From positions 248,001 through 312,000 of the forward strand of contig CAYXED010000002.1 in assembly GCA_964463965.1 (NCBI GenBank): a DNA stretch of 64,000 nucleotides, written 5' to 3'. A program made the position numbers and the translations under genes. Source of the stretch: UBA2166 sp964463965 (GTDB lineage Bacteria > Nitrospirota > Nitrospiria > Nitrospirales > UBA2166). The notes under the pieces were generated by a model. The model was not told the origin of the DNA and did no database searches. It worked only from the letters and a program-made list of their open reading frames with translations. Each line of letters opens with the position of its first letter. The stretch's first letter is position 1. This document shows, piece after piece, positions 51,915 to 61,456 of this stretch.

Positions 51915-53492
51915 ATGCTCAACTTGACTCTTTATCCCACTGATGTATTGCAGCGCCTGCGGATGTTTTTGTTGTTTTCCCTCATCATTGTTATTACCCT
52001 GTTTGGGTTGACTAGTGACGTGAATGCTCAGCCAGCAGCTGATGAGCCTATTCCTCAAATAGAGGAGTCAATTACTTTGGATTTTAAGGAAGTTGACCTT
52101 CCTGTCTTTGTTCAGTTTATCAGTGAGTTTACTAAGAAAAATATTATGATCGATGAGTCGGTCCGAGGCAAAGTATCGCTTTTTTCTCCAACAAAGGTTT
52201 CAAGTGATGGGGTATATGAAGTATTTCTTGATGTTCTGAAGTTAAAGGGTTTTGTCGCAGTTGAATCTGGTGAGGTAATTCAGGTGTTGCCAGCAGCTGA
52301 TGCGCCGACTGGGAGACAAATTTATGTGTATCCACTAAAAAATGCAAAGGCAGCTGATATTACCGCGGTGCTTGTTGGCATTGTTAGTCGATCAAATGCT
52401 ATTACGCCACCTCAGCCTGGTAAACCTGTTGTTCGGAGAGCAGCAGAGTTTGAAGGTCCAGTGCAAATTTATCCAGATAAGCCATCAAATTCTCTTGTTG
52501 TGACTGCTACACCATCTGACTACCAACGCTTGATTTCAATTATTCAGGGTATCGATGTACGATTAGGTCAAGTCTTTGTTGAAGCTGTAATTATGGAAGT
52601 GAGTGTTGCTACTTTAAAGGAGTTGGGGAATGAGCCCAATGCTTTGATAGCCACGAATAGTGATGCAGTCACAACGCTTGGAGGATTTAATCGCCCACCG
52701 GAAGATATTGTTGGTATTGCATCTCTCTTGGCAGGACAGATATCAGCTGGAATTGAAGATTTGAGCCCGGTAACGATCAGGAACTTTTTACATGCACTGC
52801 TAACTAGGAAAGATGTCAATCTACTATCTACTCCCCAAATTTTGACTACTGATAATCATAAGGCAAAGATTATTGTCGGAGAAAATAGACCGTTTGTGAC
52901 AGGGCAGAGTCAGTCGGTTGGTGGAAATACGTTGACCACGATTGATCGTGAAGATGTTGGTGTAACCTTGGAGTTGACGCCACATATTTTGGATGATGGT
53001 ATGATTAGGCTTGAGGTTTCGCAGGAGATAACTGCAGTCGATGAGACAATTGCCCAAAACATTGGAAGTACACCCGTTGGCCCGACTACAACTAAGAGGG
53101 GTACAAACACGACTGTAATTGTGCAAGACAGTCAACCCATTGTATTAGGAGGGTTGATTCGTGACAATATCACTAGATCTGACCGAAAAATCCCCATTTT
53201 GGGAGATATTCCGTTTCTGGGCACACTCTTCAAGTTTGAAACTAGAAGCAGTGAAAAGGTTAACTTGCTGATTTTTTTAACCCCTCACATTGTCGAAGAT
53301 TCGCAGGAGTTTCTTGAGATGCGGCAAGACAAGGTTGGGGACTTACAACCACTGCTTGATGAGACGCGTATCAATGATAGCGGTCTTCCGAATACAATTC
53401 AGGAATTACTTATTGTGCCGTCTGGAGAGGTTATAAATCATTCGTTTTCCTTCCAACCACCTTCATCTATCCCCTCTATCCCGGGGACTTGA
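51915..53492 (+). CDS. gspD: Type II secretion outer-membrane secretin GspD
   Basis: A 525-residue secretin. ATG 51915 is used; a TTG at 51909 would add two residues. After a signal peptide (about 1-40) come N0 (I-T-L-D-F-K-E-V-D-L-P) and further N modules (Y-P-L-K-N-A-K-A-A-D-I-T), then the secretin core: V-F-V-E-A-V-I-M-E-V-S, L-S-T-P-Q-I-L-T-T-D-N, V-G-V-T-L-E-L-T-P-H and V-P-x-L-G-D-I-P-F-L-G-type (I-P-I-L-G-D-I-P-F). It is shorter than the roughly 650-residue E. coli protein, so one N module is probably missing. The C-terminal tail is Pro/Ser-rich. Confidence 0.92.
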   Translation: MLNLTLYPTDVLQRLRMFLLFSLIIVITLFGLTSDVNAQPAADEPIPQIEESITLDFKEVDLPVFVQFISEFTKKNIMIDESVRGKVSLFSPTKVSSDGVYEVFLDVLKLKGFVAVESGEVIQVLPAADAPTGRQIYVYPLKNAKAADITAVLVGIVSRSNAITPPQPGKPVVRRAAEFEGPVQIYPDKPSNSLVVTATPSDYQRLISIIQGIDVRLGQVFVEAVIMEVSVATLKELGNEPNALIATNSDAVTTLGGFNRPPEDIVGIASLLAGQISAGIEDLSPVTIRNFLHALLTRKDVNLLSTPQILTTDNHKAKIIVGENRPFVTGQSQSVGGNTLTTIDREDVGVTLELTPHILDDGMIRLEVSQEITAVDETIAQNIGSTPVGPTTTKRGTNTTVIVQDSQPIVLGGLIRDNITRSDRKIPILGDIPFLGTLFKFETRSSEKVNLLIFLTPHIVEDSQEFLEMRQDKVGDLQPLLDETRINDSGLPNTIQELLIVPSGEVINHSFSFQPPSSIPSIPGT

Positions 53493-53522
53493 TCTTTAGG
53501 ATCAAGCCTATCTTTCTCGTCT

Positions 53523-55238
53523 ATGATAATTACGGACGAACGCCTTAGCGAAATTCTTCGAGATAAATATTCGGTTCTTCCTGAGCGTCTCGAAGAGGCT
53601 TTTGCAATTAAGAGAGATAAGGGAGGGCGATTTAGTGACATTCTTTTGCAACATCAGATTGTTCGTGAGGAGGAACTTCTTGATGTCTTGAGCTCACAGT
53701 ATGATCTTCCATATCGTGCACATCTTCGCCCGCCAGATATTGAGCTTGTATTAGTTGCAAAAGTGCCAATTGCCTTTGCCAAACGCCATCTAGTCCTTCC
53801 CATTCGCCTATATGACGATGTGGTTGAGGTGGCTACTGTGGATCCTTTAAATTTTGCACCACTTGATGATCTTCGTATTCTTCTCGATCACAATATACAG
53901 CCAGTTCTGAGTACTGCTGTCACCATATTGGGTTGTATTAATCAAGTGTATGACCAAACCGCGTCGAATCGAGCCGAGCAGGCTATTGAAGATATGTCGG
54001 TGGCCGAAGATGTAGATGCCTCAGCTGGGGAGTGGACGGAGCCACTGGATCTGTTAGATGGGACCGATGAGGCTCCGATGATTCGATTGGTAAATTCTAT
54101 CCTCTATCAGGCTGCACGGCAGCGTGCCAGTGATATTCACATTGAACCGTTTGAGCAGGAAGTACTGGTTCGTTATCGCATTGATGGTGTGTTGTACAAC
54201 AATATGACATTGCCTCGACGATTGCAGAGAGGTCTTGTTTCTAGAGTAAAGATCATGGCCGGATTAAATATTGCGGAAAAACGCCTGCCTCAAGATGGTC
54301 GGATTACCATACGAACTGCGGGGAGAGAAGTTGATTTGCGAGTCTCGGTAATTCCCACTGCATTTGGAGAGCGAGTGGTATTACGACTTCTTGAAAAGGG
54401 AACACGCTTATTTAGTTTAGCCGATCTAGGTTTGTCAGAGGATAAGATGTCCGTGATTAACCAACTGATTAGGATGAGTCACGGTATATTGTTGGTGACA
54501 GGACCAACTGGAAGTGGAAAGACCACAACTCTTTACACTGGCTTAAGTCAGATCAATACCTCTGATAGAAACATTATTACCATTGAAGATCCAGTGGAGT
54601 ATCAATTGACGGGTATTGGGCAGATGCAGGTTAATGCCAAAATTAATATGACGTTTGCCAATGGATTGAGAGCAATTCTCCGACAAGACCCCGATGTCAT
54701 TATGGTAGGAGAAATTCGAGATCGTGAAACGGCTGATATTGCAATCCACGCTTCACTCACTGGGCACTTGGTGTTATCGACGTTGCATACGAATGATGCA
54801 GCAGGCGCTGTGACTCGATTAGTTGATATGGATATTGAGCCATTTTTGGTTTCGTCATCCGTTTCTGCTGTGATTGCTCAACGATTGGTTCGTGTATTGT
54901 GTATGGAGTGCCGTAAGCAAACTACTTTATCATCTGAACAACTAGGTAAGCTTGGTTTAGATTCGCAGGCTATCACTGGACCTACTTATCAAGCCGTTGG
55001 CTGTGATACATGTATGAATACAGGGTATCGAGGTAGAGAAGGAATATATGAAATTCTTCTTGTCGACGATGAAATTCGGTCACTTGTCCTCACTAAGGCA
55101 GACTCTACGCAAATCCAAAAGCTTGCAATCGAGAAGGGTATGACAACGCTGGCCCATGAAGGCGCGATGAAGGTGCTTCAAGGAATAACTACGGTAGAAG
55201 AAGTACTTCGTGTGACCTTGCAAGACGTTGCTTGGTGA
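53523..55238 (+). CDS. gspE: Type II secretion ATPase GspE
   Basis: A 571-residue cytosolic hexameric ATPase that powers pseudopilus assembly. An N-terminal GspE/PulE N domain (about 1-150) is followed by the ATPase core: Walker A G-P-T-G-S-G-K-T-T, Asp box T-I-E-D-P-V-E-Y, Walker B D-P-D-V-I-M-V-G-E-I-R-D and His box L-S-T-L-H-T-N-D-A. The CM zinc domain C-M-E-C ... C-D-T-C is intact. It lies 30 bp after gspD and is followed by gspF. Confidence 0.95.
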   Translation: MIITDERLSEILRDKYSVLPERLEEAFAIKRDKGGRFSDILLQHQIVREEELLDVLSSQYDLPYRAHLRPPDIELVLVAKVPIAFAKRHLVLPIRLYDDVVEVATVDPLNFAPLDDLRILLDHNIQPVLSTAVTILGCINQVYDQTASNRAEQAIEDMSVAEDVDASAGEWTEPLDLLDGTDEAPMIRLVNSILYQAARQRASDIHIEPFEQEVLVRYRIDGVLYNNMTLPRRLQRGLVSRVKIMAGLNIAEKRLPQDGRITIRTAGREVDLRVSVIPTAFGERVVLRLLEKGTRLFSLADLGLSEDKMSVINQLIRMSHGILLVTGPTGSGKTTTLYTGLSQINTSDRNIITIEDPVEYQLTGIGQMQVNAKINMTFANGLRAILRQDPDVIMVGEIRDRETADIAIHASLTGHLVLSTLHTNDAAGAVTRLVDMDIEPFLVSSSVSAVIAQRLVRVLCMECRKQTTLSSEQLGKLGLDSQAITGPTYQAVGCDTCMNTGYRGREGIYEILLVDDEIRSLVLTKADSTQIQKLAIEKGMTTLAHEGAMKVLQGITTVEEVLRVTLQDVAW

Positions 55239-55269
55239 GAGTTGAGACATCAATGGGGGTATTGAGGCA

Positions 55270-56487
55270 ATGCCTGTCTATGCATATCGTGGTTTGACAG
55301 CGGCTGGGAAAGCAGTTTCTGGCATGATTGATGCAGATACTGCAAAGGCTGCTCGTCTTAAACTGCGCGGGACGGGCATATTCCCTACCGATTTGAAAGA
55401 GGGAGGGGTCGCTGGAGCTCAGAACCTATTCTCAGTTAAAACGCGTACGGAGTCGATCTCTCTTAAAGAGCAAGCATTGTTGACCCGTCAACTCGGGACC
55501 TTACTGACTGCAGGGCTTCCTCTTGTAGATGCTCTCGGTGCCTTAATTGATCAGATTGAAAAGTCCAATGTTAAGGCCGTAATGGCTGATATTCGTGAAC
55601 GCGTGCGTGAAGGTAGTGCTCTTAGTCAGGCACTTAGCTGTCACCCCTCATCTTTTTCTCCCCTTTATACTCATATGGTTTCTGCCGGGGAGGCTAGTGG
55701 AGCTTTGGATGAGGTATTAGCCCGTCTTGCAGACTTCCAAGATGGACAGATCAGACTTAAAAATAAGATTACGACTGTCTTAATGTACCCACTTTTTATG
55801 CTGGCAGTTGGCACTATTGTGTTGTTTAGTCTCGTCGCGTTCGTGGTGCCTAAAATTACTGAGGTATTTACAGACATGGAGCAAGCTTTGCCATTGCCGA
55901 CTATCGTACTTTTGGCTGTGAGTAATGCGTTAGCAAGTTATTGGATATGGATTTTTGCTGCATGCGGACTTGTTACTCTTATGGTCAGGCGTTTTTTGCA
56001 GACCGAGGCTGGACGTGAGCGGTATGATGCATTCGCATTGAAAATTCCTGTAGTAGGCACTGTGATTCAAATGATAGCTGTTTCACGCTTTACGAGAACA
56101 CTAAGTACGATGTTAAGCAGTGGTGTCCCACTGATGGAATCTCTTGGGGTAGTTTCTCGTGTTGTAAATAATAGAGTTCTTCAACATGCTATTGATGAAG
56201 CAAGGCAGAATATTAAGGAAGGTGAAAGCCTCGCTGCGCCTCTTAAACGAAGTGGCTTGATTCCACCGCTGGCTACGCATATGATTGCGGTTGGGGAGAA
56301 AAGTGGTGAGTTAGAGGGGATGTTGATTCGCGTGTCTCAGGTGTATGATTCCGAAGTTGAGACATCAGTTAATCAGTTGACAGCGTTATTAGAGCCCATC
56401 ATGATTGTTGTAATGGGCATAGTTGTTTTATTTATTGTGCTGGCTATTTTGTTGCCGATTTTTGAGATGAGCCAGATGGCACGGTGA
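55270..56487 (+). CDS. gspF: Type II secretion platform protein GspF
   Basis: A 405-residue inner-membrane platform protein. Two GspF cytosolic helical domains contain the typical L-L-T-A-G-L-P-L-V-D-A-L and the later repeat M-L-S-S-G-V-P-L-M-E-S-L. Transmembrane helices lie at about 170-200, 215-235 and near the C-terminus (I-V-V-M-G-I-V-V-L-F). GspF couples GspE to pseudopilin polymerisation. It is 31 bp after gspE. Confidence 0.95.
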   Translation: MPVYAYRGLTAAGKAVSGMIDADTAKAARLKLRGTGIFPTDLKEGGVAGAQNLFSVKTRTESISLKEQALLTRQLGTLLTAGLPLVDALGALIDQIEKSNVKAVMADIRERVREGSALSQALSCHPSSFSPLYTHMVSAGEASGALDEVLARLADFQDGQIRLKNKITTVLMYPLFMLAVGTIVLFSLVAFVVPKITEVFTDMEQALPLPTIVLLAVSNALASYWIWIFAACGLVTLMVRRFLQTEAGRERYDAFALKIPVVGTVIQMIAVSRFTRTLSTMLSSGVPLMESLGVVSRVVNNRVLQHAIDEARQNIKEGESLAAPLKRSGLIPPLATHMIAVGEKSGELEGMLIRVSQVYDSEVETSVNQLTALLEPIMIVVMGIVVLFIVLAILLPIFEMSQMAR

Positions 56488-56510
56488 GTTGCTAGAGAGT
56501 GAGGGAATGA

Positions 56511-56939
56511 ATGCGAGGTCAGCGAGGATTTACATTTGTGGAGATAATGGTAGTTGTTGCAATTCTTGCAGTTTTGGCTGCTATCGTGGTTCCGAGAATT
56601 ATGGGAAGAACAGATGAGGCAAAGATCACTGCTGCGAAAGTTCAGATGCGAAACATTGAGGGCGCGTTGAAGCTATACAAACTTGATACTGGACAGTATC
56701 CACCCACAGAGCATGGGCTTGGAGCACTTGTTACCAAGCCTACCTCCGGGAAAGTTCCGAAAAATTGGCGTAAAGGGGGTTATCTTCAAGCTGTCCCTAA
56801 GGATCCGTGGGGGACTCCGTTTGTCTACCTAAGTCCTGGCGTACATAGTGACTATGATCTCGTTTCAAACGCTCGGGATGGTGAGCCTGGCGGAGAGGGT
56901 GAAGACGCTGATATTCAAAGTTGGGCCCTTGAAAAATAG
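56511..56939 (+). CDS. gspG: Type II secretion major pseudopilin GspG
   Basis: A 142-residue prepilin-like protein. The short leader ends at R-G|F-T-F-V-E-I-M, with Glu5 of the mature protein, and is followed by a hydrophobic helix. The C-terminal block K-P-T-S-G-K-V-P-K-N-W, then G-G-Y-L-Q-A-V-P-K-D-P-W-G-T-P-F-V-Y and the acidic D-G-E-P-G-G-E-G-E-D-A-D calcium-site loop are GspG signatures. A prepilin peptidase (GspO/PilD) is needed but not in this window. Confidence 0.96.
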   Translation: MRGQRGFTFVEIMVVVAILAVLAAIVVPRIMGRTDEAKITAAKVQMRNIEGALKLYKLDTGQYPPTEHGLGALVTKPTSGKVPKNWRKGGYLQAVPKDPWGTPFVYLSPGVHSDYDLVSNARDGEPGGEGEDADIQSWALEK

Positions 56940-56954
56940 GGTTTATACTAATTT

Positions 56955-57464
56955 GTGACTGACTCCTTAAAGCGGCGTGATTGTGTTGCAGGGTTTTCTT
57001 TTGCCGAACTTATTGCGATCGTCTTCATTCTGACATTAATGGCGGCGATTGCATATCCCTACATCCGTTTTGGAGGAGACCTGAAGACGAGCTCTCGTCA
57101 GCTTATTGCAACGATTCAATATGCTTATTCAAGCGCTGAGTCAGAAAAACAACCGTATCGAATCCACTACGATCTTGACTATGGAGAGTATTGGATTGCT
57201 CCGGCTGCAACTTTAAAAGACGATGATGCGTCAAAAGATGCGAAGCCGAATAAAATTCGGCGTCTTCCTGAGGGCATCAGTTTTTCAAAGATTGAGACGC
57301 TGCATTTTGGTGCAGTGAGCGATGGGAGAGCATTTACTCATTTCTATCCCATTGGGCGTGTTGAACCAACTACAATTCACCTTCAAAATAAAGACAACGA
57401 ACTCCTTTCTCTATCGATTAATCCTCTCACAGCGCGGGTGACCGTCGGTTCAGACGTAGAGTAA
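56955..57464 (+). CDS. gspH: Type II secretion minor pseudopilin GspH
   Basis: A 169-residue pseudopilin, GTG start, with the cleavage site at V-A-G|F-S-F-A-E-L (Glu5) and a 20-residue hydrophobic helix. The globular domain is beta-rich as in GspH/FimT-type proteins. It starts 15 bp after gspG. The assignment as GspH rests on position between G and I and on length. A 164-bp gap follows before gspI, the longest inside the operon. Confidence 0.85.
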   Translation: MTDSLKRRDCVAGFSFAELIAIVFILTLMAAIAYPYIRFGGDLKTSSRQLIATIQYAYSSAESEKQPYRIHYDLDYGEYWIAPAATLKDDDASKDAKPNKIRRLPEGISFSKIETLHFGAVSDGRAFTHFYPIGRVEPTTIHLQNKDNELLSLSINPLTARVTVGSDVE

Positions 57465-57628
57465 AATTTGGTAACGTTTTCTAGTTGCATAGGATACTTG
57501 TAGAATTCCTAAAAGTTAGGGTTGGAGCCGTGTTTGCTTGGGTGGACGAAGATGTACTTGGATTAACCTTGGCGTGTGCTTCTTTTCAAACTGTTTTGTG
57601 GAAAGTTTTTCGCGGTTCTTAACGCATT

Positions 57629-58081
57629 ATGCCATCAGAACAAGATCAAGGTTTCACTCTCTTGGAAGTGATGATCGCTCTTGCGATTCTTGGCATGACG
57701 ATTACTGTGCTGTTGGGTCTACGTAATTGGAACCTCGATACACGGATTTTCTCTCAAAATGTGACTACCGCAACGCTGTTAGTTCAAAAAAAACTTGCTG
57801 AAACGGAGTTGGCAATTGATGGACCACCTGAATTTGGAGTGACCACTGGAGAATTTGAGGATGATGCGCCAGGTTTTTTTTGGAGACAAATAGTGTCTTC
57901 AACTCCCTTAACCATTGATGTGAGAGAAGTAAAAGTGAGAGTGTTTTGGGGGATCCGTGATGTGGCCGATATTTCCTCATCGATTTCTACATTGAACAGT
58001 GGAGATGATGAGGATGAGGATGAGGATGAGGACGATGGCGCAAATGGTGTTGAAGCTGTGGCCTACTATCTATTTAAGTGA
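57629..58081 (+). CDS. gspI: Type II secretion minor pseudopilin GspI with acidic insert
   Basis: A 150-residue pseudopilin. Leader cleavage at Q-G|F-T-L-L-E-V-M-I-A-L-A and the mid-region L-V-Q-K-K-L-A-E-T-E fit GspI. Near the C-terminus it carries a run of alternating Asp/Glu (about residues 127-137), coded by a GATGAG-type repeat (58004-58037). Its end overlaps gspJ by one base (TGATG). Confidence 0.85.
   Translation: MPSEQDQGFTLLEVMIALAILGMTITVLLGLRNWNLDTRIFSQNVTTATLLVQKKLAETELAIDGPPEFGVTTGEFEDDAPGFFWRQIVSSTPLTIDVREVKVRVFWGIRDVADISSSISTLNSGDDEDEDEDEDDGANGVEAVAYYLFK
58004..58037 (+). repeat. GATGAG-type microsatellite inside gspI
   Basis: Tandem hexanucleotide units GATGAG (about four, with flanking variants) encode a run of alternating Asp and Glu. 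Gain or loss of one unit would change two residues without a frameshift. Confidence 0.6.
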
Positions 58082-58866
58082 TGGTGATAAGTGGGTATAG
58101 AATGAAGCAATTAGCGGTTGATCATACTTCTTTGGGATTTACTCTTATTGAAGTTTTGCTTGCTATGGCAATGATGGCATTGCTCTTTACAATGCTCTAT
58201 GGAACATTTGGGAGTACTATTGACTCCATTGAGGCTGCAGAACAGGAAGGTGAAACTTATCACATGGCCCGGTTAAGTATACAGCAGCTTTATCAAGAGT
58301 TAACCTCGGTTGTTCCATCACTCTACGGAACGGAGTTTCATGCGGTTGAGAGGGCAGAGTGTCCACAAATTATGAGAGTTGAGCTTGTCGATGATATTGT
58401 TGAAGAAGAGGAGAGGGGACGAGGTCCTAGAAACTCTACTGAAGAGGGGAATAATGAAAAGTCTGTCAAAGGAATTGGTTTTGTGGGTTTTGATCAAGAG
58501 AATGATGATCTTCCGGTCGACTGTTTAGCTTTTGCAACGTACGCACATGGGCGTTATAGACCTAATACCAAAGAATCAGATCTTAGCGTGGTAACCTATT
58601 GGCTTGATGGTATGAAACTTATGCATTATGAAGAAACTAATCTGTTCAGTCTTTCAGAGAAAAGTGTTGAGTCCTACCCACTTGCTGAAGGAGTAGAAAG
58701 TATGAGTTTCAGGTTTTTTGATGGGAGGGAGTGGGTTGATGATTGGGATGGTCGAGTAGAGGCTTCGCTTCCTCATGCCGTTGAGGTTGAATTAACTTTT
58801 CAACTGCTTTCTGAAGAGAGGCGAACATTTAGAACCATGATTAAGATTCCGCGCACGTCCGAATGA
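58081..58866 (+). CDS. gspJ: Type II secretion minor pseudopilin GspJ
   Basis: A 261-residue pseudopilin. The ATG at 58081 overlaps the gspI stop (TGATG); an ATG at 58102 is the alternative and gives a more usual leader. The cleavage site is L-G|F-T-L-I-E-V-L-L-A-M. The larger domain has the GspJ-type R-F-F-D-G-R-E-W and an acidic insert around the E-E-E-E-R-G region. It overlaps gspN by four bases. Confidence 0.85.
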   Translation: MVISGYRMKQLAVDHTSLGFTLIEVLLAMAMMALLFTMLYGTFGSTIDSIEAAEQEGETYHMARLSIQQLYQELTSVVPSLYGTEFHAVERAECPQIMRVELVDDIVEEEERGRGPRNSTEEGNNEKSVKGIGFVGFDQENDDLPVDCLAFATYAHGRYRPNTKESDLSVVTYWLDGMKLMHYEETNLFSLSEKSVESYPLAEGVESMSFRFFDGREWVDDWDGRVEASLPHAVEVELTFQLLSEERRTFRTMIKIPRTSE

Positions 58867-59798
58867 AAAAGTTTCACTTTAGCCTCTGGCAATGGGGCGC
58901 CTATGCTTTTTATTTTATCCTCGTTTTTTGCGTGGCTGTATATGTTACGTTTCCGGCCTCACAGTTTCATAGTTGGTTAATTGCCGAGGTAGGCCAACGT
59001 ACTGGGGTTCAGTTGGTCATCAAAGAGTTACGTTCTCAGAGCCCGCTTCGATTCGATATCATGGAATCGACTCTTTCCATTGATTCGGTGCGCGTTGCCC
59101 GTTTGAGCCCCGTCATTAGACATTTTGATGGCTTGGCAATTAACGAGTTTGGTCTCGAGCTTGATTTATGGTCACTTTTTCTTGGAAAAGCTATTTTGAA
59201 GACGAAAGTCAAGATGCTAGGCGGAGAAATCAGCGGTATGCTCACTGTAGGAAGAGATAGCAGTGAATGGCACTATCGTTTGGATATGGAGGGTACAGAT
59301 GTCGCTCTTGAGGAATTAGAAGCGCGTTTTCTTGGCTTAAAAGAGGCAGACCCATTATTTACTGCGGGCACTGTTGACGGAAAAACTGCTCTGCAGTGGA
59401 TTGGCAAGAACACCAATTCTGCTACTGGGGCAATTGTTTTGACCTTGAATGATACGAATATTAGTGTGGTGGGGGGAATATCAATGCCAATATCACAACT
59501 ATCCGTCAGTTTGACACGTGATCAAAATGGTTGGTGGCGTACTGATGACTTGCGTATGGTTGGCCTGAATAAAGGGTTAAAGGCAGATGGTCAGGGGAGT
59601 TTCCTGTTTAATCAGTTATTTGGGAAGAGTATGATCAACCTTTCTATTCAGTTTACGATGGATGAGGGTGCTAAGATTGAGCATCCTCAGTTGAGCGTGT
59701 TTATGCCGGTAACTGGGGGGGGAGCGTTATTGGCGGTGACTGGAACGGTAGATCGACCGATTGTTCAGATTAATGGAGTTCCGATTCTAGCAAACTGA
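58863..59798 (+). CDS. gspN: Type II secretion protein GspN
   Basis: A 311-residue bitopic protein: an N-terminal membrane helix (about 12-33) followed by a long beta-rich periplasmic domain containing T-F-P-A-S-Q-F at its start, L-D-L-W-S-L-F-L-G-K and G-G-E-I-S-G. These fit GspN, an accessory found in some T2SS operons whose role is unclear. It sits between gspJ and gspL and is overlapped by its neighbours at both ends (4 bp and 1 bp), which supports co-translation. Confidence 0.8.
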   Translation: MKKFHFSLWQWGAYAFYFILVFCVAVYVTFPASQFHSWLIAEVGQRTGVQLVIKELRSQSPLRFDIMESTLSIDSVRVARLSPVIRHFDGLAINEFGLELDLWSLFLGKAILKTKVKMLGGEISGMLTVGRDSSEWHYRLDMEGTDVALEELEARFLGLKEADPLFTAGTVDGKTALQWIGKNTNSATGAIVLTLNDTNISVVGGISMPISQLSVSLTRDQNGWWRTDDLRMVGLNKGLKADGQGSFLFNQLFGKSMINLSIQFTMDEGAKIEHPQLSVFMPVTGGGALLAVTGTVDRPIVQINGVPILAN

Positions 59799-61456
59799 TG
59801 TTCTCTAAATTTATAAAGAAAGCAATGGGGCGGGTTCAATTGCGAAAGCTGATGTTTGTGGATTTTATTCAGTTTGTTGCAATCATGTTTCGGCCACGAA
59901 CATTTGTCGGCTTGGATATTGGTAGTACTACTGTTCGGGTGACACGGTTTAAAAGAGGGCTGACTGGGCCAGATGAGATTGTGTGCCTACAGCAGAGTTT
60001 GCTGGATGATTCGAGGGATGAAACGCGTGAGGTGTTTTCTCAACAGTTACGAGAATTGTTTGAGAAAAATAAATTGTTTGGAGTCCCTGTTGTTTCTGCT
60101 ATCCAAACCCACAGGGCATTTTCCCGTATTTTGACCGTACCGTTCTCTGATCCTAAAAAAGCCGCTCAAGTTATTCCTTATGAGATGGAAGAATTAATTC
60201 CTTTTGGGTTAGAGGAAGTTGTTATTGACCACACAATCATTGGGGTATCTGAAGGTGAAAGTACAGCTCTTGTTGTTGCCGTCCCACATGATCGTGTGGC
60301 TGAACATCTCGTGACTTTAAATGATGCAGGGATAGATCCTGTGGCGATAGAACCAGATAGTCTCTCGCTTTTTCATTTTTGTCGTTACGCACGAATGCAG
60401 TTAATGCAGGATGTTGTCCTGATTGATATTGGAGCATCTAAAAGCATGCTGTGCGTTGTTAGAGATGGAAAGTTGAAAGTCACTAGAAGTATTACAATTG
60501 CAGGTGATTTGTTGACGAGAAACTTATTAGCCCAAACTAAAGGGACTTACGCTGAAGTTGAGAGTGCTAAGCAAGATATAGTTGCTAAAATTGAAAAAGA
60601 AGATACACCGGCATCGCGAGCGTTACATGAATTTTTAACCGCACTTACTACCGAAATAAGGAATACAATTCAATCACAGGGTGAGGTTCCTGATGAAACT
60701 GATACTCAACTCTACTTATGTGGTGCTGGCGCGAAGCTAAAAGGGTTAGAAGATTATCTTACACGCGAACTCAATCTGAAGGTTGCTGATTTACCTGATC
60801 GAAGACTTGATTTTGCAAATAAAGGTGAAGGCTTGTGGGATGGAGCCTATGCGTCTAGCCTTGGGTTAGCAGTAAGGCCTGCATTTTGGGGGCATGATGC
60901 TTCGGTAAATTTGAGGCGAGGACCATTTTCTGTTCCACACCAAGAGCGTTCAAAGAAACAAAGAAGCTGGATGAAGGCTGGGGTAGGAGTGGGATTGCTA
61001 GTTGCAATCCTATTTGGAAACTTTTATGTTGATTACTCAGCGAAAGAGACACATCTTCAGGAGTTAAAATCCACTCTTAGCAAAGACTTTAGAGACGCAT
61101 TCCCAGAAATTACAACTGTTGTTGATCCTGTGCAACAAGCGAAAATGGCGCTAAACCGTGAACAACAAAGGCTTTCTGTGTTGGGTCGTAACGACCCGGC
61201 TGCAATTCTTTTCGTCCTCGCAGATCTGACTGCACACCTTCCGGAGGATCGAATTCTTGAGATCAATGAATTAACTGTGGAAGGAGAGAAAATTGCGATT
61301 GAAGCATCGACCGGATCTTTTGAGTCTGTCGATGTTATTAAAGCAGCTTTTACGCAATCGGAGCTTCTTGTAGAAGTTGTTGTGAGCGATGCAAGAATGG
61401 GGTCAAGGCCAGGACAAGTTAAGTTTCGAGTCACATCAGAGGTAAAGCACGAATGA
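59798..61456 (+). CDS. gspL: PilM-like actin-fold GspL
   Basis: A 552-residue protein. The cytosolic part (about 35-345) is a PilM/FtsA-type actin fold: V-G-L-D-I-G-S-T-T-V-R-V, then V-L-I-D-I-G-A-S-K-S-M and the adenosine motif L-C-G-A-G-A-K-L. A transmembrane helix (about 395-412) precedes a GspL/PilN-like periplasmic part. In enterobacterial GspL the cytosolic fold is related but diverged from PilM; here it is close to PilM. It recruits GspE to GspF and GspM. It overlaps gspM by four bases. Confidence 0.88.
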   Translation: MFSKFIKKAMGRVQLRKLMFVDFIQFVAIMFRPRTFVGLDIGSTTVRVTRFKRGLTGPDEIVCLQQSLLDDSRDETREVFSQQLRELFEKNKLFGVPVVSAIQTHRAFSRILTVPFSDPKKAAQVIPYEMEELIPFGLEEVVIDHTIIGVSEGESTALVVAVPHDRVAEHLVTLNDAGIDPVAIEPDSLSLFHFCRYARMQLMQDVVLIDIGASKSMLCVVRDGKLKVTRSITIAGDLLTRNLLAQTKGTYAEVESAKQDIVAKIEKEDTPASRALHEFLTALTTEIRNTIQSQGEVPDETDTQLYLCGAGAKLKGLEDYLTRELNLKVADLPDRRLDFANKGEGLWDGAYASSLGLAVRPAFWGHDASVNLRRGPFSVPHQERSKKQRSWMKAGVGVGLLVAILFGNFYVDYSAKETHLQELKSTLSKDFRDAFPEITTVVDPVQQAKMALNREQQRLSVLGRNDPAAILFVLADLTAHLPEDRILEINELTVEGEKIAIEASTGSFESVDVIKAAFTQSELLVEVVVSDARMGSRPGQVKFRVTSEVKHE

